This document shows, piece by piece, positions 23,753-34,979 of a stretch of 64,000 nt of DNA; position 1 is the first letter of the stretch; each line of letters starts with the position of its first letter. Below the pieces are notes generated by a model, which saw only the letters and a list, made by a program, of their open reading frames with translations, was not told where the DNA came from and ran no database searches. The stretch is from Toxonevra muliebris (Eukaryota > Arthropoda > Insecta > Diptera > Pallopteridae): assembly GCA_963691655.1 (NCBI GenBank), contig OY829328.1, positions 72,854,400-72,918,399 on the forward strand, written 5' to 3'. The position numbers and the translations under genes were made by a program.

Positions 23753-24651
23753 ATGGGTAGACCTACTAAGAATTTCGACGATTCATATAAGAAAATCACA
23801 ATGCTGCTAACAAATTGACAACAGCTATCGAGATCGCGGTTTGTTTTTCAGGTCGTAGAGATGTCGCTAATGCAATCAAAGGTATTTGCAGCAGCTCTGA
23901 AGGGTTTTCTCAAATTAAGTAAAACAAAAAATTTCTCATGTTCTCATGCGATGGAAGCTCTGGGCATAGTACTTACAAACAAAGAGTTGGATGCCAATGA
24001 GTTTTTATTTGTATTTTCTTGTATTGTTCCACTGCAATTAAATGATGTTAATAATATTATTTGGCATAATCCATGCCCTTCTTCAAGTAGGCACTGCCGA
24101 CCAATAAAGTTCATTTTTTCAAAAGAAACCACTAAATTGACTACTAGAGTAAAACAAAATCAAAGAAGAAATAACCAATTGGTACCAACGAAATTATTTA
24201 TTAGAAATATTGCAATTTCTATTAGTCACAAATTTCTTTTAACAATGGTGGATGGGAAAGTTTGTAGTGCGTTGACTGAGGTTCAGAATTTGCCAGGCAT
24301 TGAGAAGAATTTCAAGTTTCGGTTTATCTACATTACACGCGTGGATTCGATCTTTTGAATGTATTTTGCATATAAGCTATCGACTGTATGTCAAAAAATT
24401 GCAAGTAAGAACCGAAGAAGATAAAGCCAATGTAAGCCAACGAGCAAGGGAAATTCAATTAAGGTTTAAAAATGAAATGGGACTGATTGTAGATAAACTG
24501 AAACCGAGCAGTGGCTCCACAAATGATGGAAACACTGCCGCAGATTTTTCAAAAATTCAGAACTAAGCTTACCGCCATTACAGGATTAGAAGTGGATGTA
24601 ATACGAAACGTACGCACCCTACTAAAAGCTTTATCATCAGGTTATGAAATA
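23753..24651 (+). pseudogene. Transib-like (RAG1-core-related) transposase relic
   Basis: Pieces in shifting frames line up in the order expected for Transib transposases: MGRPTKNFDD at the start (23753), CDGSSGHSTYKQ near 23947 (the DG.SG motif that corresponds to the first catalytic aspartate of RAG1), a CRPIKFIF segment (about 24097), TMVDGKVCSALT (about 24243), FGLSTLHAWIR..CILHISYRL (about 24320) and GSTNDGNTA (about 24515), which parallels the RAG1 region just before its last catalytic glutamate. Several frameshifts and stops make it non-functional. The C-terminal part may continue beyond the nested mariner, at 25717-25830. I assign the superfamily from remembered motif patterns, so it should be confirmed by a profile search. 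No terminal repeats or 5-bp target duplication were found. Confidence 0.6.
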
Positions 24652-25716
24652 CCACCTTGATTAAAAAGTTCCCGGAATAGCCACCGTGTGGCGCTCCCAT
24701 CGTTCCGATTTTTTTTTTGTTAAGTTGGTACATCTGTTGTTGGCATTCCCTCTAAATCTTAAACGGTCGTTTACCAGTGGCACGAGCGGTTCAAAAGTAG
24801 TCGTGAGTCAATCGAAAATGATGAACGCAGTGGCAGACCATCGACATCGAAAACCGACGAAAACGTTGATAAAGTAGATGAAATTTTTGTCAATAACCGC
24901 AAATTAACCATCAGAGAGATAGCGGAGGACTTGAACATTGCCTATGGATCCGTCCAAGACATTTTGGTTAATGATTTGCGTTTCCGTCGTGTAGCAGCAA
25001 AGTTGGTGCCAAAAGACCTCAATTTCATGCAAAGAAGAGACCGTGTTGACGTCGCAAAAGACAAGATTTTCGAGGCTGAAGACGAGACGACTTGCCAGAC
25101 ATCAGGCAAGTGAATGGCGTTCACCAAATGAGCCGAGATCAAAAAAACCACGTCATTTTCAGTCAAAAAAGAAGGCAATGCTCACGGTTTTCATGGATTA
25201 CAACGGTGTAGTGCATCATGAATTTTTGCCAGAAGGCCAGACAGTAAACAAAGCGTATTATTTGGGCGTTATGAGACGTTTGCGTGAAGCAATACGCCGA
25301 AAGAGACCAGAATTGTGGACAGAAAACTCGTGGATTTTGCACCATGATAACGCACCGTCGCACAGTGCCATCAGTATTCGTAAATTTTTGACGAAAAATG
25401 TAACAAAAACCATCCAACAGCCACCAAATCCACCTTATTTGGCTACCTGTGACTTTTTTCTGTTCAATCGAGTTAAAAAACCATTACGGGGAACGCGTTT
25501 CAGCAGCCGAGAGGAAGTAATAAAAAAATCGCAGGAAGCACTGATGTACATACCGAAAACCAAATATAAAAAATGTTTCGAGGATTGGATCAAGCGCTGG
25601 CATAAGTGTGTTGCAGTCGATGGGGATTACTTTAAAGGGGACAATATAGATTTAGATGAATAAATTTGTATTTTTAATTTTCTGAATAAATTCCGGGACC
25701 TTTTTGATCCAGGTGA
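24652..25716 (+). mobile_element. Deleted mariner element nested in the Transib relic
   Basis: Flanked by TA (24650-24651 and 25717-25718). The ends are inverted repeats of about 28 bp: CCACCTTGATTAAAAAG on the left against TCACCTGGATCAAAAAG read inward from the right. At 1,065 bp it is shorter than the usual mariner length of about 1.3 kb. It lies inside the Transib relic, so it inserted later. Confidence 0.8.
24769..25663 (+). pseudogene. Mariner transposase, DD34D type, internally deleted
   Basis: From 24769 the frame reads VYQWHERFKSSRESI and then the second helix-turn-helix (REIAEDLNIAYGSVQDIL). Near 25100 there is a frame change together with loss of the segment that should hold the first catalytic aspartate (the GDETW region). 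From 25120 to 25663 the catalytic core continues with WILHHDNAPSH (second aspartate) and LATCDFFLF (third aspartate), with 34 residues between the two, the mariner spacing. The start codon region is also missing. It cannot encode an active enzyme. Confidence 0.8.
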
Positions 25717-26240
25717 TAAATTTACCTAAGTTGCAAGAAATGGCAGATCTATTTAAAAATATGTATTTAAAGCAATATTCCAAGAACCATAATATGCATT
25801 ATTTGTGCCATAATCGAATATCGAATACAATATAATTTCAAGCTAAGTATGCTTGCTTTTATTTTATTTTTACACATCTGAGAAATAAAAAATGAGTATT
25901 TTTGAGGATTCTTTATGCAAGATAAACTATTTTATTAAAAAATCTTTTTGTTTCAGATAAAAATTTTATACAGAAAATCTGCTGAAAACTGATTTCAAAA
26001 TAAAACTGCATCTTTAAAAAATTAAGGTCCTTAATATGAACTGCGTTGGATCTTCGACTGTAGTCGAATGCCCTGATCGAACGAATTTGAGTTTGGTATT
26101 ATGACGTGCTTTCGACAGAGAATAGCGTTATTGTGAATTTCCCTCATTTTGGCTTGTTCAGGATAGTATATTTCTATCAGCTGATCGTCATTTTGAAAAA
26201 TAAATACAATTTGTTCAAAAATTAAGTAGAAAAAATAAGA
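25717..26240. other. Possible tail of the Transib relic, then AT-rich DNA
   Basis: The first 100 bases can be read as LQEMADLFKNMYLKQY, which might be the degenerate C-terminal region of the interrupted transposase. The remainder shows nothing recognisable. Confidence 0.3.
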
Positions 26241-26249
26241 ACAAAATAA

Positions 26250-26720
26250 AAATAATGGTTCAACAATTCATCGAAAGAGGATGAGAGCTTGATGGAACTG
26301 GCTAGATTAACGATTAAGTGCAGCCTTTGGAAAAAGCTTTGGCATTTACGAAATTCGTATACAGATTTCTACAGAACTTATGACTGGCCGAGGAGGCGTT
26401 TGTGGACTTGTTGACTACTATAGATGAAGTGCTCAAGCATTGATCAATTCCAAACATATTAAAATTGGCAACAGTTCTGCGATTTTGTGCTCAGAGATCA
26501 CTCCAACTAAGCATTGGGAATGAGAATACTCTTGGACTTGCTCAGCCCACGGTGTCTGTGGTGTTATCAGAGGAAATTTGTATTTGCCAAAGATGAATAA
26601 AATTCAATTATACAAGCAAAAGTATATTTTGCTAATAAAAGGGGAATGCCGTTGTTTCTATAACAGCAATGTGTTGCTCATCACTTTAAACCTGCAAAAA
26701 ATTTGCAAAAGTTGTTTAAA
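26250..26720 (+). pseudogene. Second PIF/Harbinger transposase relic
   Basis: In shifting frames the strand reads NSYTDFYRTYDW, VDLLTTIDEVLKH, then a LAQPTVSVVLSE segment (about 26545) typical of the helix-turn-helix of Harbinger transposases, and later KRGMPLFL where the family has rGmPgViG. A stop interrupts IDEVLKH, and several frame changes are needed. It differs from the relic in unit A, so two Harbinger lineages have been active here. Confidence 0.5.
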
Positions 26721-27058
26721 ATTAGTTTTTAGTCCTCAAAAAGCAAAAAAAAAATAGCAAAATACTTAAATTTTTAACAATTATTACTCAGTATGCACCG
26801 TATCGAAAGCAAAATTGCGTTCGACAGAAAATTCGGTACGCAACGAAAATTTCGACATGGTTGCACTGCTCATAATACGAATTTTATATTCGATCTTCGA
26901 TAACCAGCGTAGATCGCTGGTTATTTTCGCGCCTGAGACTTCTGGTATATTTTTAAATAGTTTAATGTGTTTGCTCAAATTTATCAGTAAACATTTTTTC
27001 GAGATTTTGGACTAAAAATCTGGACAATCAAGTCGAATCAAGATCGTCTGGTAACCCT
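26721..27058. other. Spacer with a small perfect hairpin
   Basis: AACCAGCG and CGCTGGTT form a hairpin around TAGAT at about 26902-26922. The right edge reads CTGGTAACCCTAC at about 27046, a possible transposon end, immediately before F-box unit homology resumes at 27059. No matching left end was found. Confidence 0.35.
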
Positions 27059-27785
27059 ACAACAAGCATACGTAAGATGCTGGACTATAAGAAATGAATC
27101 GAAATTGTAAATTTTATGGTGCCGCGAAATCGTCCTCAATTTAGGAACAGAAGTCAATCGAATGATACGAGACGCTCTGTAGTCGATACAAACTGTTACA
27201 GAAGCATATCGCAGCCTTAATTTGCTTAGGCCCTGACATAAAATTTTTCAATATTGACTTTTTGATGGATTACGATAAAGCGTAACCACTTTCATCAGTA
27301 CCGAAAATTTTAGAGACTTACACAGAAAACCTACGATCTTTCCTTTTTATTTAAATTACAATTTATCGAAACATTTCTCCAAATGCAAAAATGTTTTATG
27401 CTTCTCCTGTAAAATTTTAAAAATGCGTGTTAGGACTTTAGCAAATTAAGGCAGCGATATGTAACCTAACGTCTGGAAGATTCCAACCTGCTAACGCTGC
27501 TTCGTGGGCGTGTAAAACTCAGTCTTCAAGATCTGTTACTGATTCAATACTTGAGACGTTTCAACCATTAGTAGCTTATCATACTTACTTTTAAACTAAT
27601 ATATAAAAATGTAAACTTTTTAAGGTATTCAGTTTGAATTTATTAAACGTATTATACAAATATATATACATTAAATTCTATATAATTATTACAGTTTTTG
27701 TCATCAAAAGTTAAGTTACATAATATTACTATGTATCATTGTTCTTAATCAATATCACGTAATCATCGCTGCAACTCGCATTTCC
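27059..27785. repeat. Ancient, mutated portion of the F-box unit
   Basis: Corresponds to about 6395-6865 of unit A (AACAAGCATACG matches AACAAGCAGACG, and the GGAACAGAAGTC and CTGCTAACGCTGC stretches recur) but with many substitutions and added sequence, so the 62-codon frame is gone. TTTATT at 27639-27644 (AATAAA on the minus strand) is a candidate polyadenylation signal for the F-box gene that ends at 27786. Confidence 0.65.
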
Positions 27786-30708
27786 CTATGAACTCCTCAA
27801 GCGAAAATCTCTACCTAAATAATTGTCAAAAAAGTAGTCGTCAAGTTGTAAATTAAAACTATACGGTCTACTTTGAAAATTTCTATAATTCAGTCTGGGA
27901 TAATAAATAAATTGAACATTTACATATTCTCTAAATCTCGGGCTTTGCATCTGCATCTGGAAAAACAAAATGAACAATTGTAAAAATTTGTGTTGATTAA
28001 AATCAATCGTTTTTTGGTTTTACACATACCTTAATTTCCTCTGTTGGTAAGTCTTCTTTGTGTATCGCCATTAAATGCAATTCCAACTTATGTGATCTTG
28101 CATTTAATCTGCCAGCAATAGTACTTAAAAGCCATGGCAAACGAATGACTTTGCTTGTCACCATTTCATGTCGAATAGCAAGCAAGCCTAAATTCGGAGA
28201 AGAGTTTAACATCATGTATATATGGTTTTTTACACATTTATGTTCAAACTTGCTGCTCTCCGCATGCCAATTGTTATCAGCATAATATAGTGCTCTAAGC
28301 CTTCGGTAATAAAATTGTCGATATTTAAATTTAGCATCAACTCCTTTTAGAATGCCCATGACTATCACCTCAATATTGTCTAGAAGTTGAATTGTTTCCC
28401 ATATCGTATTTATACGATCATTTAACATCAATTCACGTAGAAAAATTACTTTAACTCCTGTTTTAAACTGCGGCAGATGTAAAATATTATGGAAAGCTAT
28501 AAAATCGTTGCGCAGTAATTTATCAGTTAAGCTTGTCCAACAGGTGATACGTTTTAACTTCGGTAATGCGCTCAAATCATAGCAAAAATACGAAAGGAGC
28601 TCTCCAACCATTGAAATCTCCACCAATGTTGATGGCAACGTAATCATTTCATTGAAATTGCTTACAAAATTATTTTTTCGTTTTTTCTCAACATAACCAA
28701 TTCCCAGTAAATTTATTTCGAATTTTTCAAAAATCTCATTAAAACGATTTAGATTTTCCAATTTTGATGAAAGAAAATAAATTGATAGCTCTGTAAGATT
28801 CGAAAGTTCTAAAATTTTATCCATATCAACGGTACTTGCTTCGATCGCTAGCCTCCGTACGTTGGGAAAGGTTTTCATTAATATTCTTGTAGCATCAAAT
28901 TTCATGGGCTCCATTCTTGCTACCAAATGATATACGTTTTCAAAATTATATTTCGACAGCGCTCTCAAATTATCAACGGTCAAACGATCCAAATTTAGTT
29001 TATTCATAATGTGGAAGAGATTTGTCATATGCCATTGGAAATCGCTACTTTTCTTAGCATTTGTATATGTCAGTCTAGACCACTCTTTAATTTTGAGTTT
29101 TCTAACTTCACTACACCAGCACGAGATAACTGCATTCTCAAATTGTTGGTTTACTTTTCGCAGTACATCCAATTCATGAAATTCACAATATTTGAAAATT
29201 TCGATTAAACAATCATTGTTGAGCTTGGAAATCGGAACTGAAATAAAGCAAAGGTAAACAGAATTTAATTAAATAGAATGTTGAGAGTTAGATTCTTTCT
29301 GCACTGTTTAAAACGAATACTAAATTTATATGAAAGTAAAGGGTTTTACATTAAGGACATAACAATTTTATCTATTAATAAAACACAGAATTTTTTATGA
29401 TATTGAATTCAAATTTATTGTGGATGTAGGGAGAGCGTTACATTTTATGAATGAAATTAGATTTCGTTCATATGACCACCACGAACCCGTTTACAGCGAT
29501 CGATTCTTTGGACCCAATTTTCCACTTCTCTCGCACACATTTCGATCGGAACGTTTGCAATTTCGCGTTTGATATTGTCTTTGAGCTCGTCTAAAAGTGC
29601 TGACTTGGTGGCATACACCAGCGACTTGACATAGCCCCATAAAAAGAAATCCAATGGCGTTAGATCGCATGAACAAGGCGGCCATTCTACCGGGCCATTT
29701 CTCGAGATAACACGTTCACCGAATTTGCCTTTCAATAAATCGATTGTGACGCGTGCTGTGTGGCTAATGGGACACCGTCTTGTTGAAACCACATATCGTT
29801 AATATTAAGTTCATCCAATTCTGGCCACAAATAATCTTCCAACATAACACGATAGCGCTCTCCACTGACGGTCGTTTTCATCCACGAAAACATACGGCCC
29901 AATCACACCTGCGGCATGGAAACCGCACCAAACAGTAATTTTTGCGGATGCAACGGTGTCTCAAGTAACACATGTTGGTTTGTTGCTGACCTATAACGCA
30001 TATTTTGCTTATTAATAAAGCCATTGAGCCAGAAATTAACTTCATCGCTGAAGATGATTTTTCGATGAAATTCTTCACTTTCTTCAAGCTTTGCCAGAGC
30101 CCAATTGGACAAGTTTTGGCATTTCAAATGATCAAGTGGCTTTAGTTCTTGAGTCAATTTCATCTTGTAACAATGTGTGCCAAGATCTTTTCGCAAAATA
30201 CGCCACAGTGTCGTTCAAGCGATGCCCAATTCTTGAGAACGACGTTGGAATCGACTGATTCGGGTCATTTTGAATCGATACACTTGCGGCTGCGATATTT
30301 TCTTCGCTTCGAGCGGCACGATGTCTTTTTGGCACCGGAACATCCAATAGTAAAAATGTGGTTTCAAATTTATCCACTATAACACGCACAGCCTGTCGGG
30401 TGGGACGATTATTACGACCGAAAATTGGAGTAAGCGCTCTTAAACTGTCGACCACCTACTCAGAATTTCGGTAGTAATTTTAAATAATTTTCAAACGTTG
30501 CTGGTTCGTGAACTTAACCATGATGAAAATGTTGACTTTAACTAACCTTTTGACATTGACAGTTCATTAAAAAAGCTAAAAGACGCGTTCATATAATGAT
30601 ACGAAATTGTTATGTCCCTAATGTCCTTTATTTAACGAATATATGTATTTAAATATGCGATTGTAATGATGACTTACATATATTTTTAACACTGCTACGT
30701 AGTTCCAT
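27786..30708 (-). CDS. F-box/leucine-rich-repeat protein, diverged paralogue (copy 4)
   Basis: Exons 30708-30678, 29237-28030 and 27956-27786, giving 469 residues. All reading frames are open, and all four splice sites are preserved (GTAAGT, CAG, GTATGT, TTCCAG). The F-box begins LNNDCLIEIFKYC and continues HELDVLRKVNQQF. By eye about two thirds of residues match copies 1-3, including the LTELSIYFLSS and WLL segments. The last exon is longer and ends differently. Conservation of frame despite this divergence suggests it is functional. Intron 1 is enlarged by a transposon insertion at 29339-30628. The TATA element has decayed to CATAGAAA, so its promoter use may differ from the young copies. 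Confidence 0.8.
29339..30628 (-). mobile_element. rosa-like DD41D Tc1/mariner element in intron 1 of F-box copy 4
   Basis: A 1,290-bp element is flanked by TA (29337-29338, 30629-30630). The other F-box units show the empty site (AAAGTATTTAACG). The inverted ends share GGACATAACAATTT. The left end carries a few extra bases relative to the right. Confidence 0.8.
29457..30521 (-). pseudogene. Transposase of the rosa-like element, frameshifted
   Basis: The frame begins MVKFTNQQRLKII at 30521 and is broken by at least two stops near 30480 and by frame changes near 30160 and 29770. IIFSDEVNFWLNG carries the first catalytic aspartate, WFQQDG (about 29790) the second, and CDLTPLDFFLWG the third. 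Counting codons across the break, the second and third aspartates are about 41 residues apart, as in the DD41D (rosa) group. A segment around 29800-29890, expected before the second aspartate, is also shortened. It is non-functional. Confidence 0.7.
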
Positions 30709-31190
30709 ATCTGTATATTTAAATCTTACACTTATACAACAAACAAAAAATTACAATAAATTACTGACAAAAATATTAAATTCCAATTTTTGTCTTTCGT
30801 CCTCGTTGTTCTTTGCTTGAATGCTTCTTATCTACTGTCTGCCGATCATTCGAACTACACATTTCTATGCCTATATTTTTTGTTACCTACATAACTAACT
30901 GTGAACCAAAAGGTCCGCTACTATTATAAAATTTTAAAGAAAACATGTGTTGGTAAAGCGAATTTCTTTGAATAGTTTTTGCAACCCTATTTCAATTGAT
31001 TAAGTCTCAAGGATATTCTCCTCAATAATACACATAGAAATACACAAAGAAATTAGTTCCACAGGTTGTGGTAATGATGGCTCAGGTATATTTGCAGATT
31101 TTAATAATAACCCAATGGTAAAGTTTAATGTACTTCCGCTTTCTTGCGCATCTCATGCGCTTCTTTTGGGTGCAGATTGGAATCAGTTTG
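30631..31190. repeat. Old, deleted copy of the unit upstream of F-box copy 4
   Basis: 30631-30960 matches the start of the units (leader, promoter region and beyond). 30960-31190 matches two separate parts of unit A (about 4260-4340 and 5370-5500) with the sequence between them deleted. It defines the right edge of the F-box repeat domain. Confidence 0.65.
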
Positions 31191-31349
31191 ACTTTTTTTT
31201 TTTTGTAACTAAATGAAATTCAATTCAATGGTATGAGCAGTTTGAGAAGGCAACTCGATAAATTAAATAAAGTTTTCAAAGTGTGTGATAATTTTATTTG
31301 ATTCAGCTCTAATGCTCATCTGATCTCCAATAACACAGTGTAATAAATA

Positions 31350-32543
31350 TGATGCTTGGAAGCACCCCCTTTTATGCATTGGTGCTACACGGTCATAGTT
31401 AGACCTATACTGCTATACGGTGTTTTGGTATGATGGACCATAACTAAAATGAAAACGTATCTCAAGCCTTTGAAAAAGGTTGTGAAAAGCGCTATGCATC
31501 ACGAGAGCAATGCGAACAACTCCAACGGCAGCTCTTGAAGCTATTCTCAACCTGCCTCAAATTGATGTCTTCGCAGAAAATTGGACAGAAAAATTCGGCA
31601 GAAAGACTACGGGTTAGTGGACAACTATGCTATAGATTCTTCAGACATAACTCCAATGGAGAAACTGACTACTAAGCGTAGGCTGTGTATCTATTGAGTA
31701 CCGAGTCACAAAGACATAGATAGAAATCGCGAAAAAATTGAACTAAGTTGCCGGAGGATCAAATCAGCGAAATACTGATGCAGAACAGTAATTGGGCATT
31801 GTTAGTTCTAACTGGCTATTGTTTGGTGGCAGCGCACGCGTTTAAACGAAAACTAACCGATAATGAAAGGTGCGGGAAATGCATGCGAAGGAAACTCTAG
31901 AGCATCTTCTTTGTTGCTGTCCCGCGCTTGCTAGGACTTGATTAACGTACTTAGGAGCTCCACAGTTTGAGGGTCTGAACGAGGTCGCTAAACTGGAGGT
32001 CCGGATAAACAGTCTTCTAAAGTTTACTAATTCCTATAGGACTCCTATCTGGTATCGCTAAAGACCTAATCTATGCGTGGCTTCGGCACGGTCTGATTTT
32101 ATGCACGAAATTTTCCAACAGTTTTATAGTAATTGAGGGTCAGCGACTAAGACTGCATATCAGTTTTTCTCCATTACCTCTAGTTCTCCCACAATAATGA
32201 AAGGTGCGGGAAATGCATGGAACAAGATGCGAAGGAAACTCTAGAGCATCTTCTTTGTTTCTGTCCCGCGCTTGCTAGGACTTGATTAACGTACTTAGGA
32301 GCTCCACAGTTTGAGGGTCTGAACGAGGTCGCTAAACTGGAGGTCCGGATAAACAGTCTTCTAAAGTTTACTAATTCCTATAGGACTCCTAACTGGTATC
32401 GCTAAAGACCTAAAGGTCTATGCGTGGCTTCGGCACGGTCTGGTTTTATGCACGAAATTTTCCAACAGTTTTATAGTAATTGAGGGTCGGCGACTTAGAC
32501 TGCATATCAGTTTTTCTCCATTACCTCTAATTCTCCCACAATA
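31350..32543 (+). pseudogene. 3' end of a non-LTR retrotransposon (RT thumb and RNase H)
   Basis: The strand reads APPFMHWCYTVIVRPILLYG, the thumb region following the reverse transcriptase of I/LOA/R1-like elements, with a stop replacing a tryptophan soon after. VPSHKDIDRN at 31698 is the end of an RNase H domain. ETLEHLLCCCPALART (about 31895) and YLGAPQFEGL are typical of the C-terminus. Multiple stops and frame changes make it a relic. It is truncated at its 5' end, as is usual for these elements. Confidence 0.65.
31862..32543. repeat. Tandem duplication of the retrotransposon 3' end
   Basis: The segment from TAATGAAAGGTGCGGG to the 3' untranslated region occurs twice in direct orientation (about 31861-32194 and 32195-32543). 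A few small insertions (for example near 32219 and 32411) and substitutions separate the copies. Confidence 0.85.
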
Positions 32544-32545
32544 AG

Positions 32546-32582
32546 GACCTGAAGGCCCAAAAATTGGGTTTCTTCAGGGGTT
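32546..32582. repeat. Hairpin beside the retrotransposon tail
   Basis: CCTGAAGGCCCAA and TTGGGTTTCTTCAGG are imperfect inverted copies separated by a few bases. Confidence 0.5.
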
Positions 32583-32739
32583 ATTTATCTTAACAAATAC
32601 GAATTTGATGACTGTATTCATTTGCATTCTTTCTTTACCTATGTTCCGATTTGGCTTAAAATCTACTGGGTCAAATTTGGTTACAGCGAGCGGCTGTTCT
32701 AGTATTTGGTTTTTGGAGGGCAGGCTGATTTTACTAAAT

Positions 32740-33860
32740 CAAAAGATAAATATCAGACTCACTATCGACCAAAACCTAGTGCAAAAATTTTATCAAATAC
32801 AGGTCAAAAACTAAAAGATAACTGGAACAAAACTGAGACTAAAATTCAAACTAAAATCGGATAAAAATTTAGACGGAAATTTCGACTAAATTTCAAACTA
32901 AAATTCAAATACTTTTTTCAAATCGAACTTCAAACCAAGAAAAGAACCAAATTCGTATCAAAATCTTTATTATGACTTTTCTGATGGATTTATATTTTTA
33001 AATGATCTATTCTAACAATTTGAACGAATTTTTAAAATACATATATACTCATATCACTCTTAGCATCGATATCACTATTAATATCGTCATGGTGGTGAGT
33101 TGATGATCTCACAACTCCATAACCGGTACTGATTAAAAACAAAGAATATTCAGACAACGAATCGGAATCGGAGATCAATTCAGGTCAAAACTCAGACTAA
33201 AACCCCAAAATTCAGGCCGAATCAAAACCAAAATCAATTTTAAGACTCATTTCAAAATTCAAAAAAAAATTTAGACCAGAACTCAGACAAAACTTTAGGC
33301 TAAAAGGACACCAAATACTGAATGAAAGTAATCCAAAATTCAGATCAAAAACTAGTGGAAATATCTGATAAATATTTACATCAAAAATTTTTAACTTAAA
33401 TTAAACAAAAACTTGACCAAAATTCCAGACGAATTTAGACCAAATTTTAAAACAAAATTCCGACCGATTTCGGACCGAAATTCAGACCAAAATTGTATCA
33501 AAATCAAGGCAATTCAAACGAAAATATTAACAACAACTCAAACTATGAGTCAGATTAAAACTAAGGCTAAAAAGACGCCAAATACAAATTAAAAGCAAAC
33601 CAAAATTTATACCAGAAATCAAATCAAACGCTGGAAAGCAAATCAAAATTTAGACCAAACATGGATCAAAACTCAAACCAAATTCAGATTAAAATTCAAA
33701 CTAATATAAAACAAAATTCTGACTTACAATCAAATCAGAATTCAGATCAAAAAGGGGCAAAAACGGAAAAGTTAAACCAATATCAGACTAAAATTCAGCA
33801 CAAAATTCAATCCAAAAACTGGACCATTATCAAGCTTTCTAAAAGTAAGACATTTATAAG
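32740..33860. repeat. Degenerate short-repeat tract (AAATTCAGACCAAAA type)
   Basis: About 1.1 kb made mostly of variants of AAATTCAGACCAAAA and AAACTCAGACTAAAA at irregular 12-20 bp spacing. Open frames here (for example 33661-33870, rich in N, S, D and Q) are a by-product of the repeat. The complementary form fills 60380-61030 and 62870-63500. Confidence 0.7.
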
Positions 33861-33869
33861 CTGGCGTTG

Positions 33870-34976
33870 AAATTGTAGATTTAATGTAGTCTGAATGTGT
33901 TAAATAACCAGCTGCACTGTAACGTGAATTCTATTGGTACGCCCAGCATGGCTGCTAATCAGAATTTATTCAAATATCCGACTCCATTTTAATATTTATA
34001 TTAAATTATTATTAATAAAATAAAATATAATATAAAATAATATTTTAAAAATAAATGCACTATCTCAGTTTTAGATGCGCTCACTTTTTAAGGTAAAACA
34101 TTACCTTTTAAAATATTTATAAAGAAAATAAAACAATTCGTGTGAATAGCATGCTGTTTGTATTGAATAGGGTGAAAACAATGAAGAATGTAATGAAGAT
34201 TATGTTCCATCTGTAGATGGCAATAAAAATAGTAAAGATTATTGCAGGGATCAGAGCAATTCTGAATATTCTTTGAACAGCGGGAATTGCTAGCAGAATT
34301 TTCTCGAGATGTAAATTGTATGAATATGGTCGAAAGACAAAATGAAACAATATTCAAAGGATACACAACCGACAGCTATAAGAAGAATGAATGACTCATT
34401 TGTTTTACATTCTACTACAGGTAAAAAAAATGATGAATACCAAGTAAAACACCATATACTTTCTTCTTTTTTTTCAGAACCAGCAGTGTATGCGTCTTTA
34501 AGTTCTACCTGATGTATTATCATCTTTCTGTAACGAATTCAGGAATACAAACATGAGTGGAAAATGTCCTTGATATATCGATGCTTGTGATTCAACGATG
34601 AAGAAACAAGAACGACGATCAATAGGAGAGACTATTGTTTTTGAGTTGACGATGCATAGGTATATTAAAAGAAAAATAAAATAAAAGTAACAGGGTTTTC
34701 GTTATAAGATATTTCAAGAAACATTTGTGGTACAGTTCGAAGATTTGGTATGGAAGTATGATTTTCCAATGGCATACTGTGCAAAAATATAATCACCCCA
34801 ATAGTGAATAGAGTTGCCTGCATAATTTTTTCATTCCTCCTAGGGTAGCCAGACGTACTGATTTGATAAGAACATGTCTTGATTATTTTTTTTAATACTG
34901 ATTTTACGAAATCTCGAAATCAGTACTAAAATGTGCTGGTTTTTGTATTTTGCACTGACTTTTTCAAAATAATATC
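33870..34976. other. No recognised feature
   Basis: AT-rich DNA with short random frames. A perfect 9-bp inverted repeat (TACTGATTT, AAATCAGTA) lies near 34902-34925, next to GGGTAGCCAGACG at 34853, which resembles a transposon end but has no partner. Confidence 0.4.
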
Positions 34977-34979
34977 TTA

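Noticed and set aside
33661..33870. N/Q/S-rich 69-codon frame, and similar ones at 62769-63026 and 63084-63401
   Set aside because: They are direct translations of the degenerate short repeat.
34850..34930. Possible transposon end GGGTAGCCAGACG, and a similar one near 27046
   Set aside because: No partner end or target duplication was found for either.
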